Shown here in pieces: positions 1 through 11,707 of a DNA stretch of 64,000 nucleotides. The position numbers and the translations under genes were made by a program. The notes under the pieces are model-generated. The model was not told the DNA's origin and did not search any database. It saw only the letters and a program-made list of their open reading frames with translations. Origin of the DNA: Chlorophyllum brunneum (taxonomy: Eukaryota; Basidiomycota; Agaricomycetes; Agaricales; Agaricaceae); the NCBI GenBank assembly GCA_963576785.1, contig OY756140.1, positions 2,356,001-2,420,000 of the forward strand. The letters run 5' to 3'. The stretch's first letter is position 1, and each line of letters begins with the position of its first letter.

Positions 1-1081
1 CGTTATCGGGAAAATCTTGGATGATAAAGTAGGATATGACACCAACAACGATGGTGACAAGCCCCTCCAGGATGAAGATCCATGCCCAGCCTTCCGAGGG
101 GTGAGAACCATAATGTGCTCGGATCAGAGAATACGACACACCTGGTTTGCCTCCAATGCCATCCATGTTGGCAATCGCAGCCGCAAGCAGGCCGCCTGAT
201 ACCAGTTAGACCACTTCCACCCTGGCGAACTGGCCAACTCACTGAAGGCCCCTGCAATTGTCGCGGACGAGAAAAATATCGCAACTTTGGTTCCTGTTTC
301 CGAACGTTTGTACCAGCTACCAAGGTTTTGGAGTTCTCAGAAGTTATTAACAGTCCGGGAGACGGACCTTGAGATATAGAAGACGATTCCTGGATACATC
401 CCAGCTTCCGTCAGTCCGAGTAAAAGTCGCAGGGCTGAGTATAGGTCGAGTTATCAATAGGTGTTATGATAGACGGCTAAAGGACTCGCTAATAAGACCT
501 CCGTAATTGTGAATTACCCCATGTAATGTCTGCCGAGGATTCAATAAAGCTTTCAGCGAGAACTCCGGACGGCTAACCATCACTATTCCCCATAGTGTTA
601 TCATTGTGGACAGCCATATTGCCGGTTTGAGTCTCCGCAGAATGACATTGCTGGCCGGCTTCATTGACGTCAGAAGGAATGTCCAAGCGGTAGAAATGCC
701 TCTATGTACCTCAAATAATGAATATGGGAAAAAAAATAGAGTCAAGGCTATGAGGTACTGGTTATCGTCGATACCTAGATCTCTTTCTATATTATACAGC
801 TGGTAACATATAGCAAATTGGGTAACACGAGGTCAATACTATTGACACACCTTTGCATTCCCAATGCTTCCTCGGTCCAGAAAGTTGAGAAGGTAGAGTA
901 AAGCAAGCCAGGGGATGACATGCCAATCCACTCTTCGCATCAGCTTCTTCTCATCGACGCCAGAAGTATCGACATCTGGCCGATATACATCGTCCTTGTG
1001 GTCATCCTTATGGTCATCTTTCTGGTCATTCTTGTCGTCGTCAGTGCCATAACGAGCCTTGCGGTCATCAAAAGAGGCCAT
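1..1081 (-). CDS. MFS transporter, anion/allantoate-permease type (3' end missing)
   Basis: Major facilitator permease of the Dal5-like anion:cation symporter group, expected in the plasma membrane. The start at 1081 opens an acidic, KDD-rich cytoplasmic N-terminus, then VDWHVIPWLALLYLLNFLDR, the usual first membrane segment of this family. Later exons read NIERDLGIDDNQY, FFFPYSLFE, a helix ending TLWGIVM, RLLLGLTEAGMYPG (the conserved loop before helix 4) and WAWIFILEG near the left edge. At least two 51-nt introns can be placed exactly (800-850 and 659-709) and several more follow. The gene runs off the window at position 1, so roughly the first 200 residues are present. The substrate cannot be read from sequence; allantoate, nicotinate and similar anions are typical for the group. 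Confidence 0.85.
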
Positions 1082-1791
1082 ATTGAACCGTAACAGGTCA
1101 AGAGCCTGGTGATCAAGAGAAAAGGATGAAGCGAGCAGAAGCAGGGAGCCGCCAGTGCCCGGTCACTGTAGATATACTGCGTTTGTAATGCGATCTTTCC
1201 ACGTCAGGATCCGTAGACGGCAGTTTGCTGGAGAGGGAAGGTAATCATTAGGTCACTGGGTACGTAAGGGGATGAGGAATCCGGCGTTTCTTTAATCAGA
1301 TTTGGTTTTTATGAAGCGCTGGTTGTCCGAGTAGGGCAGTCGAGTTGTCAGGTATGTGCAAGGACGAGGAGGTGAGGGGTGTAGTTGAATTCCAGTGCTG
1401 CGCAAACTTTATGAATGTGTCGCGGGACTTTAGGCAATAAGGTTCATCTCTTGTTCCGTGACGATGACCTGTTGAGTTAGGTTTGCGGAAATGATTCGCG
1501 AGCGGCTGCGTGACTATGAGCCGCGAGAAAAGAAGATCCATCCCGTCTGAAGTGGGGTGCAAAGTTCCCAGACTTTGTCAAGTAGGTGATAGGCCTCTTG
1601 AATGACAGACCTCGAGGATGAACCTAGCTTGTACGTTTGGGATTGTATCAGCAGATCCAAGGGCCACAAGGACGATAGCGCGACAGATACGGAACGTTTC
1701 CTTGGCGTCAGCCCATTACGGTACTAGAAAGAAGCGAGTTAGGGCCAAGGTCAAAGGTCAAAGCAGAGTGGCTGATATGTCCCAAAAGAGG
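1082..1791. other. Intergenic region, no gene seen
   Basis: Upstream of the permease and downstream of UreD. Short open frames here (for example 1296-1562 and 1618-1848) have no recognisable protein features and no splice continuation. It should hold the permease promoter, but I see no convincing TATA box. Confidence 0.5.
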
Positions 1792-2835
1792 CTACCGAAA
1801 GGCTCTGCGATACACGTCGGCGCCGACAACAGCCTCTGTCTCCTTTAATCCCTCCTTCAACCAGCTCCTCACCAGCTCAGTCTCCTTCCCGGCCACCCTC
1901 ACAACGGCCCCTGCCTCCATAGATCCTCCTACCCCCGAAAGCCCGATGGGGCTGAAAGACCATATCAAATCCTCCGGCACTCGCTTTTTGAATACTGTGA
2001 TCGCCTCAAACATCGCTCGGAGGTTTTCAAATATTCTCTGCACCTGTGGCCCATAAAGGAGCACCATTGCGTAACACGAATACGGCGATAACCTTTCCCC
2101 AAGTGTTCTTCTCGGCAGTGGTCCCGAACTCACGTCATCCTGCCCATCTTCGTCAGCTTCCAAGAGCATGACATCCCTAGCCCATTGTTTGCCACCAATG
2201 AAAACTTCGTTCCTTGAATAATATTTTGTAAAAGCCCAATCTTCGTCTAAAGTCTTTCGCCCAGATGTCAACCAGTCAAGTATTATGACTGATGCATCTG
2301 GTGCGATGTCGAATGTTTGAATTTGATTGTAGGATGCTGAGCGGAAACATGTTACTGGGTCTGGAAGGAGGAAGAGCGAGCTTTTGGCGCCGACGGTGTA
2401 GCGTACTGTCTGTGTTGTTAGTGAATCGTCTGACCGTGTTGGTGGGGGGGTCTGACACCCAGTCGGACGAATAGATGCCAGCCGTTGTCCAGGTCTGGTC
2501 TTGAACACCTTCGTAGAACCCTGTAGGCAGACCACAAGCCAACTCGGAATTCGACCTCTAACCGAACTGCAGAGCCTTACCTGGGACAAAACCAAGAGGC
2601 TACTGCCCTCCTTCAATATAACATCCAATTCTACCTGATCTCCAGCAATAAGCCCACCACCGTACGACATCAAGTACACGATAGCGACTCCTTGCTCATG
2701 TACCTGCGGCGATAACAGCTTCAGCGGGTATGCGGACGACAGCTCTTCGAATACAGCCTTAGTACTGTGCACCGCCAATGTAATGCATCCGCCTCCTGCC
2801 GCAATCTTCTTGATCTCGGAGGTTGAGGGCGACAT
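1792..2835 (-). CDS. ureD: Urease accessory protein UreD
   Basis: UreD (called UreH in some bacteria) is the chaperone that binds apo-urease and, with UreF and UreG, helps load nickel into the active site in the cytosol. The translation shows the family landmarks in order: YLMSYGGGLIAGD near residue 55, a QGSTKVFKTRPGQ block, LFLLPDPVTCF, QIQTFDI, LDWLTSGR and, further on, FSPIGLSGVGG. A 60-nt GT-AG intron at 2521-2580 has a length divisible by three, so the frame stays open through it; removing it restores LSQ-GSTKVFK and gives a 327-aa protein, close to the usual fungal length. The start at 2835 fits the short N-terminus of fungal homologues. No other urease gene is nearby, as is normal in fungi. 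Confidence 0.93.
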   Translation of the reverse strand: MSPSTSEIKKIAAGGGCITLAVHSTKAVFEELSSAYPLKLLSPQVHEQGVAIVYLMSYGGGLIAGDQVELDVILKEGSSLLVLSQVRLCSSVRGRIPSWLVVCLQGSTKVFKTRPGQRLASIRPTGCQTPPPTRSDDSLTTQTVRYTVGAKSSLFLLPDPVTCFRSASYNQIQTFDIAPDASVIILDWLTSGRKTLDEDWAFTKYYSRNEVFIGGKQWARDVMLLEADEDGQDDVSSGPLPRRTLGERLSPYSCYAMVLLYGPQVQRIFENLRAMFEAITVFKKRVPEDLIWSFSPIGLSGVGGSMEAGAVVRVAGKETELVRSWLKEGLKETEAVVGADVYRRAFR

Positions 2836-3400
2836 CTACAAGGCAATCGAGCGGACGGATGAAAAGACGTAAGCGATAGATGTGAAAATCACAATTATCT
2901 CTCGGAATGATCTAACTTTTCGGAAATCGTGGAATGTAATTCCATCAAGCGTATGTAACGAGTCTCTTGACTAAATTGCATACATAGGGGGTGGGAAGAG
3001 TCGAAACCTACAACCTTCTTATGACAATCGCTATTACTATTAAAAGCGAAGGGACAAAGTGCCGGGAAAACTCCAAAAATATAAAACCGTGAAGGAAAAA
3101 GAAGAGGGTGGGGGGTACGAGGGGTGTACTAAATAAACAACAAAGTAAGATGTTATGGGAAAGAGAAGGTCGAAGAGGGTGGGGTGATGAATGAGGAGCC
3201 CTATAGCTCTGAAAAGTTGTAGGAGACAGATGGTAATAAAGTGTCAGATAAATATGGTATGACGACGTCCGAGTTCTGATATGTCACAATGGATTAAGTA
3301 GAAGGAACGTGTGTGGCTGAGATGAAAAGATATGAAAGCTGAGAGAAGGGGGAAGATGTGAAAACTGACTGGAAAACGTGTGTGAGAGAATTGCAAAGTG
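2836..3400. other. Intergenic region between ureD promoter and byr4 3' end
   Basis: No supported gene. Purine-rich tracts around 3090-3190 and small shadow frames only. It should contain the ureD promoter and the byr4 3' UTR. Confidence 0.45.
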
Positions 3401-6224
3401 TTAATACCGTCGCGTTGCAAGCACACGTATTTCATACAGGTGTGATCGGTCGGGTTCCGAGAAAACATCATATCTCGATAACGTTGTCCGCCAACCCTTC
3501 ATTTCTTGACGATGTCGTTCCTCCGCAGCTTTGCAGGCTGCCACAAAGGCATCATCTATATCACGGACCATCAAGGAAGCTCTCGACCCCCTATCACTCT
3601 CGGAATCAGATATTCCCCCCCGAGATAGACTTCTTGCGGGGCTGGCAGGTTCCAGACGGCCGTCTGATGTGGTAGTGGCGGTAGTGTTCGCGCTTCCAGC
3701 TTCGGAAGGCGATCGTTGTGTGGCACTGGCGCGTATTGTTCCGTCTTTCGAGCTCCAATCATTTTCGTTCTCGTCATCTGCGAGGTTGGCGAAGACATCG
3801 GGTTCATCTTCTTCTGGAGGCAGGGCTGATATCCAACACATTCGTTGTGGATCAAATATCATGTTTCCTACTCTTCGTGCTCCAGATGCGAAGGAACCGA
3901 CTGGAGATCCTATTGAGGAGCCAGTCAGGTGTGTGATGAGTGCGGGTCTTGTTGAAGTTGCAACGACGGCGTCAAAGTCTTTGAGGACGTGGTCATTGCC
4001 TTCCCATCGAAGAGACTGGGGATTCCATTTCATATCACCAACGACTATGATAGCCCATTAATATGTATTTCGTACCCAAAAACTCATGGGCGTACCTTTG
4101 GCTGCACCGCCACCGCCAAGATTTCGAATAAGCGTTGGTTTTCTCCTCGTGTGATTTGATGGAGAGCCATTCTTTTTCCTCTTTGGAAGAGGCTCAACAG
4201 GTGCAGGTATCTTTGACGAAAAATCAATTCGAGTATTCGTCCGCCGTAGCGTGTTGGTCGCTGGAGTCAGTGCAGCAATCACTGATTCTATATCAAGACA
4301 GGGTTCAATCAACGAATTCTCCGCGGTGAATGTCAAGGTACGAACCGCTGCTAGTTGAACCTTCACGTTTCTTCTTCCTCACTGTCCCTTTGTTGCCCGT
4401 CGCAGTGGAAGTCGCAGTGGAAGACGGTGATGGAACTGCTTTTGATGGATAAGAAGATCCAGGTATTCGGTTGCCAAATCCCTTGGGCTGGACACGGTAT
4501 CGACTTTCTTTATCGCGATCCGTTGGGAGATCATCAAAACCGTCTAGCTCTGTTCCATCACCATATGTTTTCTGTCGTTTGGGACGTTTGAGAATCTTCG
4601 GTGCGGGGGGTGTTATCGGCGAGGGCGGGGACGCGCGAGTGGACGGTGAAATTTTCAACGTTCGCGAACTGGAAGACCGTATTGACGAACTTGAAGGTGG
4701 GCGTGGTGGTGGTGGAATAGGAGATGTTGCCCTATGTTTTGGAGGTGAGGGGCCAAATGCTGAAGAAGCGGCAAATACCTGCGAAAGGGCAGGCCGCGAC
4801 TTTGATCGCATTTGGGTTGGCATTGTTAGGCGGAGTGCGGCGGAATTGGATGAGGGGGTGTGGGGCCGGGTGGGGGGGACAGGGTAATCAGCAATCCTGG
4901 TAGATGAGGCCTTGTGAGCTTTGGCAAGCGAAGCAGCTGTTGGCACTTCGTATCGAGCGATATGAGACTTTGATGATGATGTCCCAGCAGCGGGTTCTGG
5001 AGCATTAGCGTGGCTCATTTCCATCAGCGAAGATAGTGATGCCTTGCGAGTGAATTTCCGCGTGGCCGGTGGAGTGGGTGGCTTCAAGCCGGAATGCGAC
5101 TTTTGACCTCTCAAACTACCTGGTTTCGGTACTAGAAGAGAGGAGGAAGGAGAAGGAGAGGGGTTGGCAGTGGCAAAGGAGCCAAAACTCGATTGACTGC
5201 GAGTTGGAGGTTGTAGTGGTGGTGATGGGGATAGACGGAGCTTTTGAAGTTGACGCACAGACGATGGTGGTGGTCCTGATGGCGATTTGGCTCTTTCTGC
5301 TCGCATTCTTGATGGTGGTCGTAGTGAGGTCGAGGAAGGACGTTGAAGAGGGGCACTATTGCTGCGGTCGAGATGACGAAGTGGCCTATGATTCTGAGTA
5401 TTCTGCAATAACCTACTTGGACTGAGATCCGCATCGTCATCAAGTACCAATCCTGCTTCAAAGTCATCTTCAGGGTCAGGAACAGCTACTCTGACCTGGT
5501 GTGTGGTATAAGAGGCCTTTTTCTTCAATTCGAGAATTTTGTTGAGTTGCCGACCACCATTACCGGATTCGAAAATAGCAGCAGGTATGACAAGGCCTTC
5601 GAGGTCGTCCTGCTCTTCATCCTCTTCCGTTTCGGTTTCGGGTAGGGATACAGAGGAGACAGAGTTTGAAGAGGGGGAAGCATCGGCGAAACCGAGTGTC
5701 GAATAAGCATCGGAAGATTGGGAGGACGAGGTCTGATCTCGTTCTCCCCACTCAAGAGAATTCTTCGAGGAACGGTGATGTAAGGATAGAGGGGCGAGAG
5801 AAAGTTGAGTTAGATCCGAGGGTAAAGCAAAACCATCCTCGAAGTCTTCTTCGAAGGTAGCAGTTGCCGGAGTGGCATTGGCCATCGCTTTGATAGTGCC
5901 AGTAGCTTTGATAGTAGATACACCCTCGTCTTCTTCGGCCTCATCTTCCGAAGAAAGAATGGGAGGTCGGATAGTGAACATGGATGACGATTGAGACTTG
6001 GAGGCGAGAGAGGAGGCAAGGTCCGATCGGGCAGTGATATCGGTGATGACGGCCTGAACCTTTGCACCACCGGTCTGGCCAAAGTTCAGCTCAGCATCCC
6101 AGTCTTCACTGTCATCGTCCTTGTCCGACGAAGCAGTAATTGGGACGCCGTCGGGTAGATCAAAGTCCGCATCGGGCCACTCTTCGCGTGAGATGACGAG
6201 GGTGGGGGCAGGAACAGTGGACAT
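3401..6224 (-). CDS. byr4: Byr4/Bfa1-type regulator of mitotic exit and septation
   Basis: Homologue of fission-yeast Byr4 (budding-yeast Bfa1), the scaffold subunit of the two-part GAP that holds the Spg1/Tem1 GTPase inactive at the spindle pole body and so times septation. Exons are 6224-4346, 4260-4096 and 4044-3401, with GT-AG introns of 85 and 51 nt; the spliced frame is 895 aa. The N-terminus (REEWPDADFDLPDG, EDWDAELN) and the C-terminal signature (KPTLIRNLGG, then MKWNPQSLRWEGND and MIFDPQRMCWI) are the conserved family blocks. The middle is long, disordered, Ser/Pro-rich and basic. Start at 6224 was chosen because the conserved N-terminal block begins just after it; the frame is open further upstream but carries no family sequence. 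Confidence 0.9.
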
Positions 6225-6502
6225 GTTGAAGTAGGTTGCGTTGTTGTGGTGGCAGTGGTGGGGAGGGTGGAGTAGGGAGTGGTGGGAATGTTGTTGAGAG
6301 TTGCGAAGGAAAGAGCGTAAAAAGCGACGGGGACAATGGAGACAATGGGCCCCTCGCGCAGCGGACAGGCGCTGTCGGCGAGGACAGAGTCGGGGGAAGA
6401 AAGGCGGGCAGCGTCGACACAACACACCACAACACCCGCCTCGTGGTTGTAAACATACCGTCACACAGTCACAATGCTTGTCACATCCATTGTCTATATT
6501 AC

Positions 6503-9500
6503 TCAGTACGGCATCAGTCGGCGCAGCTCTGCTGCCTGCGCCTCAATCTCGGCGTCCTCAGACTCCCCACTACTCTCCTCCACCTCCATATCCCATCCCT
6601 CTAGCACCTCATCCAGCCCCTTGTGTAGTCTCAGCCCCCTTTCTGCCATCAGATCCGCAAGCGAGTTCAGCTCGTGCGCAGCAAATACACTCCTCAACTC
6701 TCCGAACGCCAACAAGTACAAATCTGTTTGCCATCCAATTGTTGATTCCAGTTGTCATGCGATCGAGTAGCGTACCTTTGTAAAACGGGCACTCGCCAAT
6801 CGCACGATATAAGATATTCTTGGCTCTCCGCATATCTCCCACCCGAATTTCAAATTCAAGGTATATCCTCCAGATGACTGGACTCGCCCTCGTCCTGGTA
6901 ATTGTTTAATCAACAATCCGGTTCTAAAAAATCCGAAAGTATCACCTCTCGCTCTCTACTGCGCCAGCCAATCCACTCCTCGTACGCTCAATCTCACTCC
7001 TCCAGCGGCCCTTCTCCCACCCTGCAATCCACACTTCTTCCACCCTCCTAGTCACATCCTTCACCTTCCCAACGTTCATCTCACTGTCACCCAGCATTCC
7101 TCGTACTCTTCCCCAGACTCCTTGACCTTTCTCACCTTCAAGGAAAACACTCAGCACAATCGAGTTGCCAGGATACGCTTCCAAAACTTCCGATGCTCGG
7201 TCCCGCAGGATCGTCGGTGCCATCGGATTTTTCAGAGTGTATCCATACCGGTAAAGCATAACCATGCTTGCCACAAGCAAACTCTCGCGTGCCACGTCCG
7301 GACAATCTTTCGCCCAGAGGAACCTGTCAAAGACTTGGAGCATAGATATCACCTCCTTCCCTGTAAGAATCTCCAACAATGCCCGTAGCTTTATCCAAGC
7401 TTCCCGCTCCTTCATCTTGATTTCTTCATGCAAGTTCGAGCCCAGAACTTCGGCCGCATCTTCTAGAGCCCTCTTTGCTCTTAAGAGGACCACTCCCGAA
7501 CCTACATTCTCCAAGTCCACCGAGCGTAATATGATATTGACGGCCCGATCGTCGTCACCAGCTATCCATTCGAGCTCCGCCCAGTTCCACCACAGGATCG
7601 AGAAGCCGGCAACCGTGCTAACAGGCTTAGAAGCAACAAGGACAGTCTGATAAACCTTTCTCGCATCATCCAGTCGTCCACGCATTCTCTCCAGTTGAGC
7701 ATGAGCTGCCCAGTAAAGCAGAGAATCCTGGGCAGTTGAGACTAGCGATTTCGACAATTTGAGAGAACTACCCAAGTTTATGAGGACCGAAAATCATTCA
7801 AAGTAACCGTACTCACCTCTTCAAATTTACGGCGGACTCAAAGGCAAGCGCCATCACATCCCACTCTATGTCCCTACTCCCCATTCTCAGCTGTGAAAAC
7901 ACCCTCCTCACGGTCAGCACATCCACCCCTGCTAAATCCTCCTCATTCCACCAGTTCCTTAACCCCTTCGACCCATTCGCCACAATATCTAAACACCCAA
8001 GAACACCTTTACCCCACTCCTTCACAGGAATTCTGAAGCTATCCGTGTATTCTTTCTCCCGGCCGACCAAGACTCCAGCAGCCGAATCTGTCGTGAGCGT
8101 TTTCTTGTTCGACTCGGTCGGGAGGATCACGTCCAGGTGGGGTTGAGTGGTCAGGTACCCCATGTTCCATCTATCATCCCAGTTCAGATCATGATTATTC
8201 GACAACGAGACCGCGAATCCTGGCACGTGAAGGCCGAGGAAAGATAACCACGCCAGTCGCAGAGCGTCCCGACTACTTGGGTGTTTGACCTCAAACAAAA
8301 AGGACCGAATATCAGAAAAAAGGACTGTTGAATATGGGTCAGCTTCAGCAGCGTCGTCAAAGGATTTCACTGGGAGAAGCGACGATTGATCTCGTCGTGT
8401 CTCGTAAAAGGCCCATTGTCTGTACGGATCAAGTTGAGCATCTTGCTCAGTATCCTGTTTCGTCAGCGAGGTATCATGCATAGTTATTGTCTCCGGTTTG
8501 CCAGAGGCGAACCACCCGCTCCATCCACGAGCACCCTCTTCACAAATCCTAGGAGCTTCGGAATCCCAGAATTCTTCTAGCTCTGCGAGGCGCACGTCAA
8601 AGGGAGTATTAACGAGAGTGTGGGGAACTTTAAAGGACCTATAACTGTTAAATATTTATTCATCGTAGACCAAGTATATACACCTACAGCTCAGCCTGGG
8701 CCTGGAACATGGCCATGGCCCTCTCCATGAACCCTACCCAGGATTAATTCATTAACATAAGTCTAAAGAATCAAACCAATCACCAACCTGCATTCCTATA
8801 AACCACTGCGAGCCGCCAAAAGACCCTCAATCTCGCTACTTCCCTAGCATCACTATCTCCTCCGAAACTTGCATAGATGCGTGATATGTCCTCCACAAGC
8901 CCATCAACACGCTTGCTACAGCTGCGTATCCGCCACTCCAACCACTCCATCCAGACCTCTGTCCCGCCAAACCTCAGCGCCTCTTCCCACTCGGCTGTGA
9001 GTTTAGCTTCTGGCCAAATTTCTTCTCCAGACTTAATATATCGCAACCGGAGTGGTTTGGACGAAACATTCTTAGCGTCCGCGGACAAGGCACGAGACAA
9101 AATCGATACTGAGATTTCTGACCGAGCCTTAGTCGCATTTCGAGAGGTCATAGGAACGGTAGATAATGTGTGGTTGAGAAGGGAAAGCCACTTGTCCACT
9201 GCTGTCGGATCATCCGCCAGGTCCCGTTCGAGGTCCTTAATTGCGGTCTGGAGGGACGTGAGTTCCAGAGAGGAGTCCGAATTTTCATCCTCGGCCTCGT
9301 CTTCAACAGCAGCAGAGCTGATAGAAGAGTCAGAGTCAGAATCTGCACCCTGGAGGATCTCGATTGCTCGGTACGAATCTTCTGGTTCCTTACGGCCTCG
9401 ACGAGAAGGTAGTCGAATTACTCCGTCGACTTCCTCATATTTCAAGGAGGTTGCCGTCGAGGGGATCAGTTTCTTTGTTGGTGGCAGAGCGAGTAGTGAA

Positions 9501-10234
9501 CGAGCACTAGAATCCGAAAGACCCACAAGCTGAGCGCAACATCAATACTACATTTCCATCAAAGGCGACGAAGACCGACCTTCTGCGACCCTTTTAGCCC
9601 GACTTCTATGCCTTTACCGGGCCTACGAAAGACAGTCCAGGCATTGGATAGTCCAAGTATCCGTCTGCCACCTTTACCATCATTAGATGTCACGAATGTC
9701 TAACAAACACTACTTACCGCAGTGTGAATGATACCTGGGGATGTCACCTGCATAAAGACCGCCATATTGCAAAGTTAGGGGATCTCCTTTTGTGTCAGTG
9801 AAGTAGAGTCGGTATGATTCCTCGTGTTCCTTGATATCTGTGGCGAATCTATGTTCTCTTCCACGTTCGTCAAAGGATGGAGACCCGACACGACGTGTAT
9901 ATCGATCCTTGTCGTCGAGCTTGTGACGGTTGTGCTCAGACCTCCGCTCTCTGCCCTTCTCTTTCCCTCTTTCTCGGTGTCTATCTCCACTGCGTTCACG
10001 TACCATCTCCTCATCCGTCTGCTTATGCCGCCCCCTATCATTATCCTTCCGCTTCTCCCCCCTGCTCCTGCTCCTGTCCTTCCCCTTGTCCTTGTCCTTG
10101 TGCCTTGACCTCTCATCCTTCCGCTTCTTTTCTCGCGGTGCTTCAGGATCGGAGTTTCTGCTACTTGGTCCAGGTTCGAGCTCAGGAAAGGTGGAAAAAG
10201 AGAGTGGAAAAGACGAAAATGAAGATGTCGACAT
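6503..10234 (-). CDS. NRDE2: NRDE2-family nuclear RNA-surveillance protein
   Basis: NRDE-2 proteins act in the nucleus with the exosome adaptor helicase Mtr4; the family was named for nuclear RNA interference in nematodes. The protein starts at 10234 with a conserved Phe/Pro-rich peptide (FSTFPELEPGPS), then a long Arg/Lys/Asp low-complexity region, then the NRDE-2 domain (DPTAVDKWLSLLNH, LRLRYIKSG, VWMEWLEWRI, VFWRLAVVYRNAG, GFMERAMAMFQ). The C-terminal part consists of HAT/TPR-like helices (AAHAQLERMRGRLDDARKVY, ILWWNWAELEW, VIWRIYLEFEIRVGDMRRAK). It ends at 6503 in an acidic tail. About eight exons give roughly 1,100 residues. Intron positions between 8,600 and 8,800 are the least certain. 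Confidence 0.9.
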
Positions 10235-10346
10235 TGGAGCCGGGCGAAATAACAACTTAGTTGGATAATGTCCTGAATAACCCTTCGTTACGTAATACAC
10301 GTCCGCAACTTTTTTCAAAGCCCTGTAACGCATCCCGAACGAAATT
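10235..10346. promoter_or_regulatory. Shared divergent promoter gap, NRDE2 / NIP7
   Basis: Only 112 bp separate the NRDE2 start codon (complement of 10234) from the NIP7 start codon (10347). Both genes act in nuclear RNA or ribosome biology, so a shared bidirectional promoter is a reasonable inference. No clear TATA box is visible. Confidence 0.6.
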
Positions 10347-11160
10347 ATGCGACCACTAACAGAAGAAGAGTCAAAAGCTGTTTTCACGAAACTTGCCAAC
10401 TACATCGTCAGTAGTCTCATGTAAAATCATAACACCCGTTCACACTCAGTGTGTCCGTGAACACAGGGCAAAAACCTTGTTCACCTAATCGACAGAGCCG
10501 ATGAATCATACTGTTTCCGTCTACACAAGGACCGCGTCTACTATGTCTCAGAGTCGTCCATGCGTCTAGCCATCTCTGTCGCAAGACCCAGCCTCATCAG
10601 CCTTGGAACGTGTTTCGGGAAGTTTAGCAAGAGCGGGAAGTTCAAATTGCATATCACCGCCCTGGACTACATGGCACAATACGCCAAGTACAAGGTTCAT
10701 TTCACACCTATATACCTCATCAACAACATAGACTGACCATACTTGCTGTATCCTTAGATTTGGATAAAGCCTAATGGTGAAATGCCATTCCTCTATGGGA
10801 ACCATGTCCTGAAAGCCCACCTTGGTCGCATAACGGAGGATACGCCAGAGCATCAGGGTGTAGTGGTGTACAGCATGAGTGATGTCCCACTGGTACGTCC
10901 GGCTATCAGGAAAGATGACGCGCGTTGAATTCAGCACTAGGGCTTTGGTGTGACCGCGAGGTCAACCGTCGACACAAGAAAACTAGACCCAACATCCATC
11001 ATTGTGTTCCACCAAGCGTGAGTTTTTCCGCCTCAACTTCTTCGAGGATCTGAATCCTCTTATTACAGCGACATGGGCGAATATCTTCGTGATGAGGTGC
11101 CTTCCCTTAAATTGACCCTATTGTTGCATGCTCACCTCATGTCAGGACACGCTCTTCTGA
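10347..11160 (+). CDS. NIP7: 60S ribosome biogenesis factor NIP7
   Basis: NIP7 is a nucleolar protein with a C-terminal PUA domain needed for 27S pre-rRNA processing and 60S subunit assembly. The gene is easy to miss because it is cut into six exons: 10347-10406, 10467-10694, 10758-10892, 10941-11017, 11069-11096 and 11146-11160. All five introns are GT-AG (48-63 nt) and the spliced length is exactly 180 residues, the same as the human protein. Diagnostic blocks are MRPLTEEE at the start, [72 protein letters not shown] and [16 protein letters not shown], ending in DTLF. Near-complete collinearity with the known family makes this assignment very secure. Confidence 0.97.
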
Positions 11161-11258
11161 GAGAACACTCACTGCCTATTCTCACCGATCCAAATTTACA
11201 CCCGCTCCACCATTTGGAGGATGCTCATTTGCTACCAAAATAAGGATCCACGCCATCC

Positions 11259-11600
11259 TTGCTCAATTGTATTAGGGGGTTAGGTCATGGGAAGTCTGAA
11301 AACCTCTGGACCACTTGTGATGCATCCTCATTGACTATTCGTAGAGTTTGCTCAGGTGTTACCGTTGTATCTATATCCTCATGGATTACGTATTTCCAGC
11401 TCTGTCCGTTCCATTTATGGAAATATCACCCTGGTCCAACGAAAACGAAACTTGGAATAGCTTGAAGCTCCCAACGCCAAATGTCGGAACCACCGAGTGA
11501 GCGAAGGTAATTCTGGTCATACCCAAAGCTGGGTAATCTCCGACGGAGCGCCAACGGGGTGACAACATACGTCATACAGTGTGGTGGTGTGCTCCCTATA
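11259..11600 (-). pseudogene. Possible protein-coding relic
   Basis: On the minus strand a frame reads DQNYLRSLGGSDIW, IPSFVFVGPG, one TGA stop, then YFHKWNGQSWKYVIHEDI and a further hydrophilic stretch. The aromatic, gene-like composition on both sides of a single stop (explainable by CGA to TGA) suggests a decayed gene or an unrecognised exon pair. I cannot name a family. The rest of 11161-11707 shows nothing but must include the MT1 promoter. Confidence 0.22.
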
Positions 11601-11707
11601 TTGGGTCCCCCAGATACGGATACAGGCACGGCGATAATGGAAGGTGGGATATAATAAGGAATTGGTATAAGAATACAACGATCCAGTCGTTGTAGCTCCC
11701 AACTAGC

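Noticed and set aside
1296..1848. Small genes in open frames at 1296-1562 and 1618-1848
   Set aside because: No protein-like features, no splice continuation, composition like the surrounding intergenic DNA.
4355..6604. Gly- and Val-rich plus-strand frames opposite byr4
   Set aside because: They are shadows of the Ser/Pro-rich coding strand; the minus-strand gene has exact intron phases and family motifs.
9824..10268. Pro/Ser-rich plus-strand frames near 10 kb
   Set aside because: Antisense shadows of the Arg/Lys/Asp-rich region of NRDE2.
10566..10937. A 123-codon minus-strand frame
   Set aside because: It is antisense to exons 2 and 3 of NIP7, whose spliced product matches the family along its whole length.
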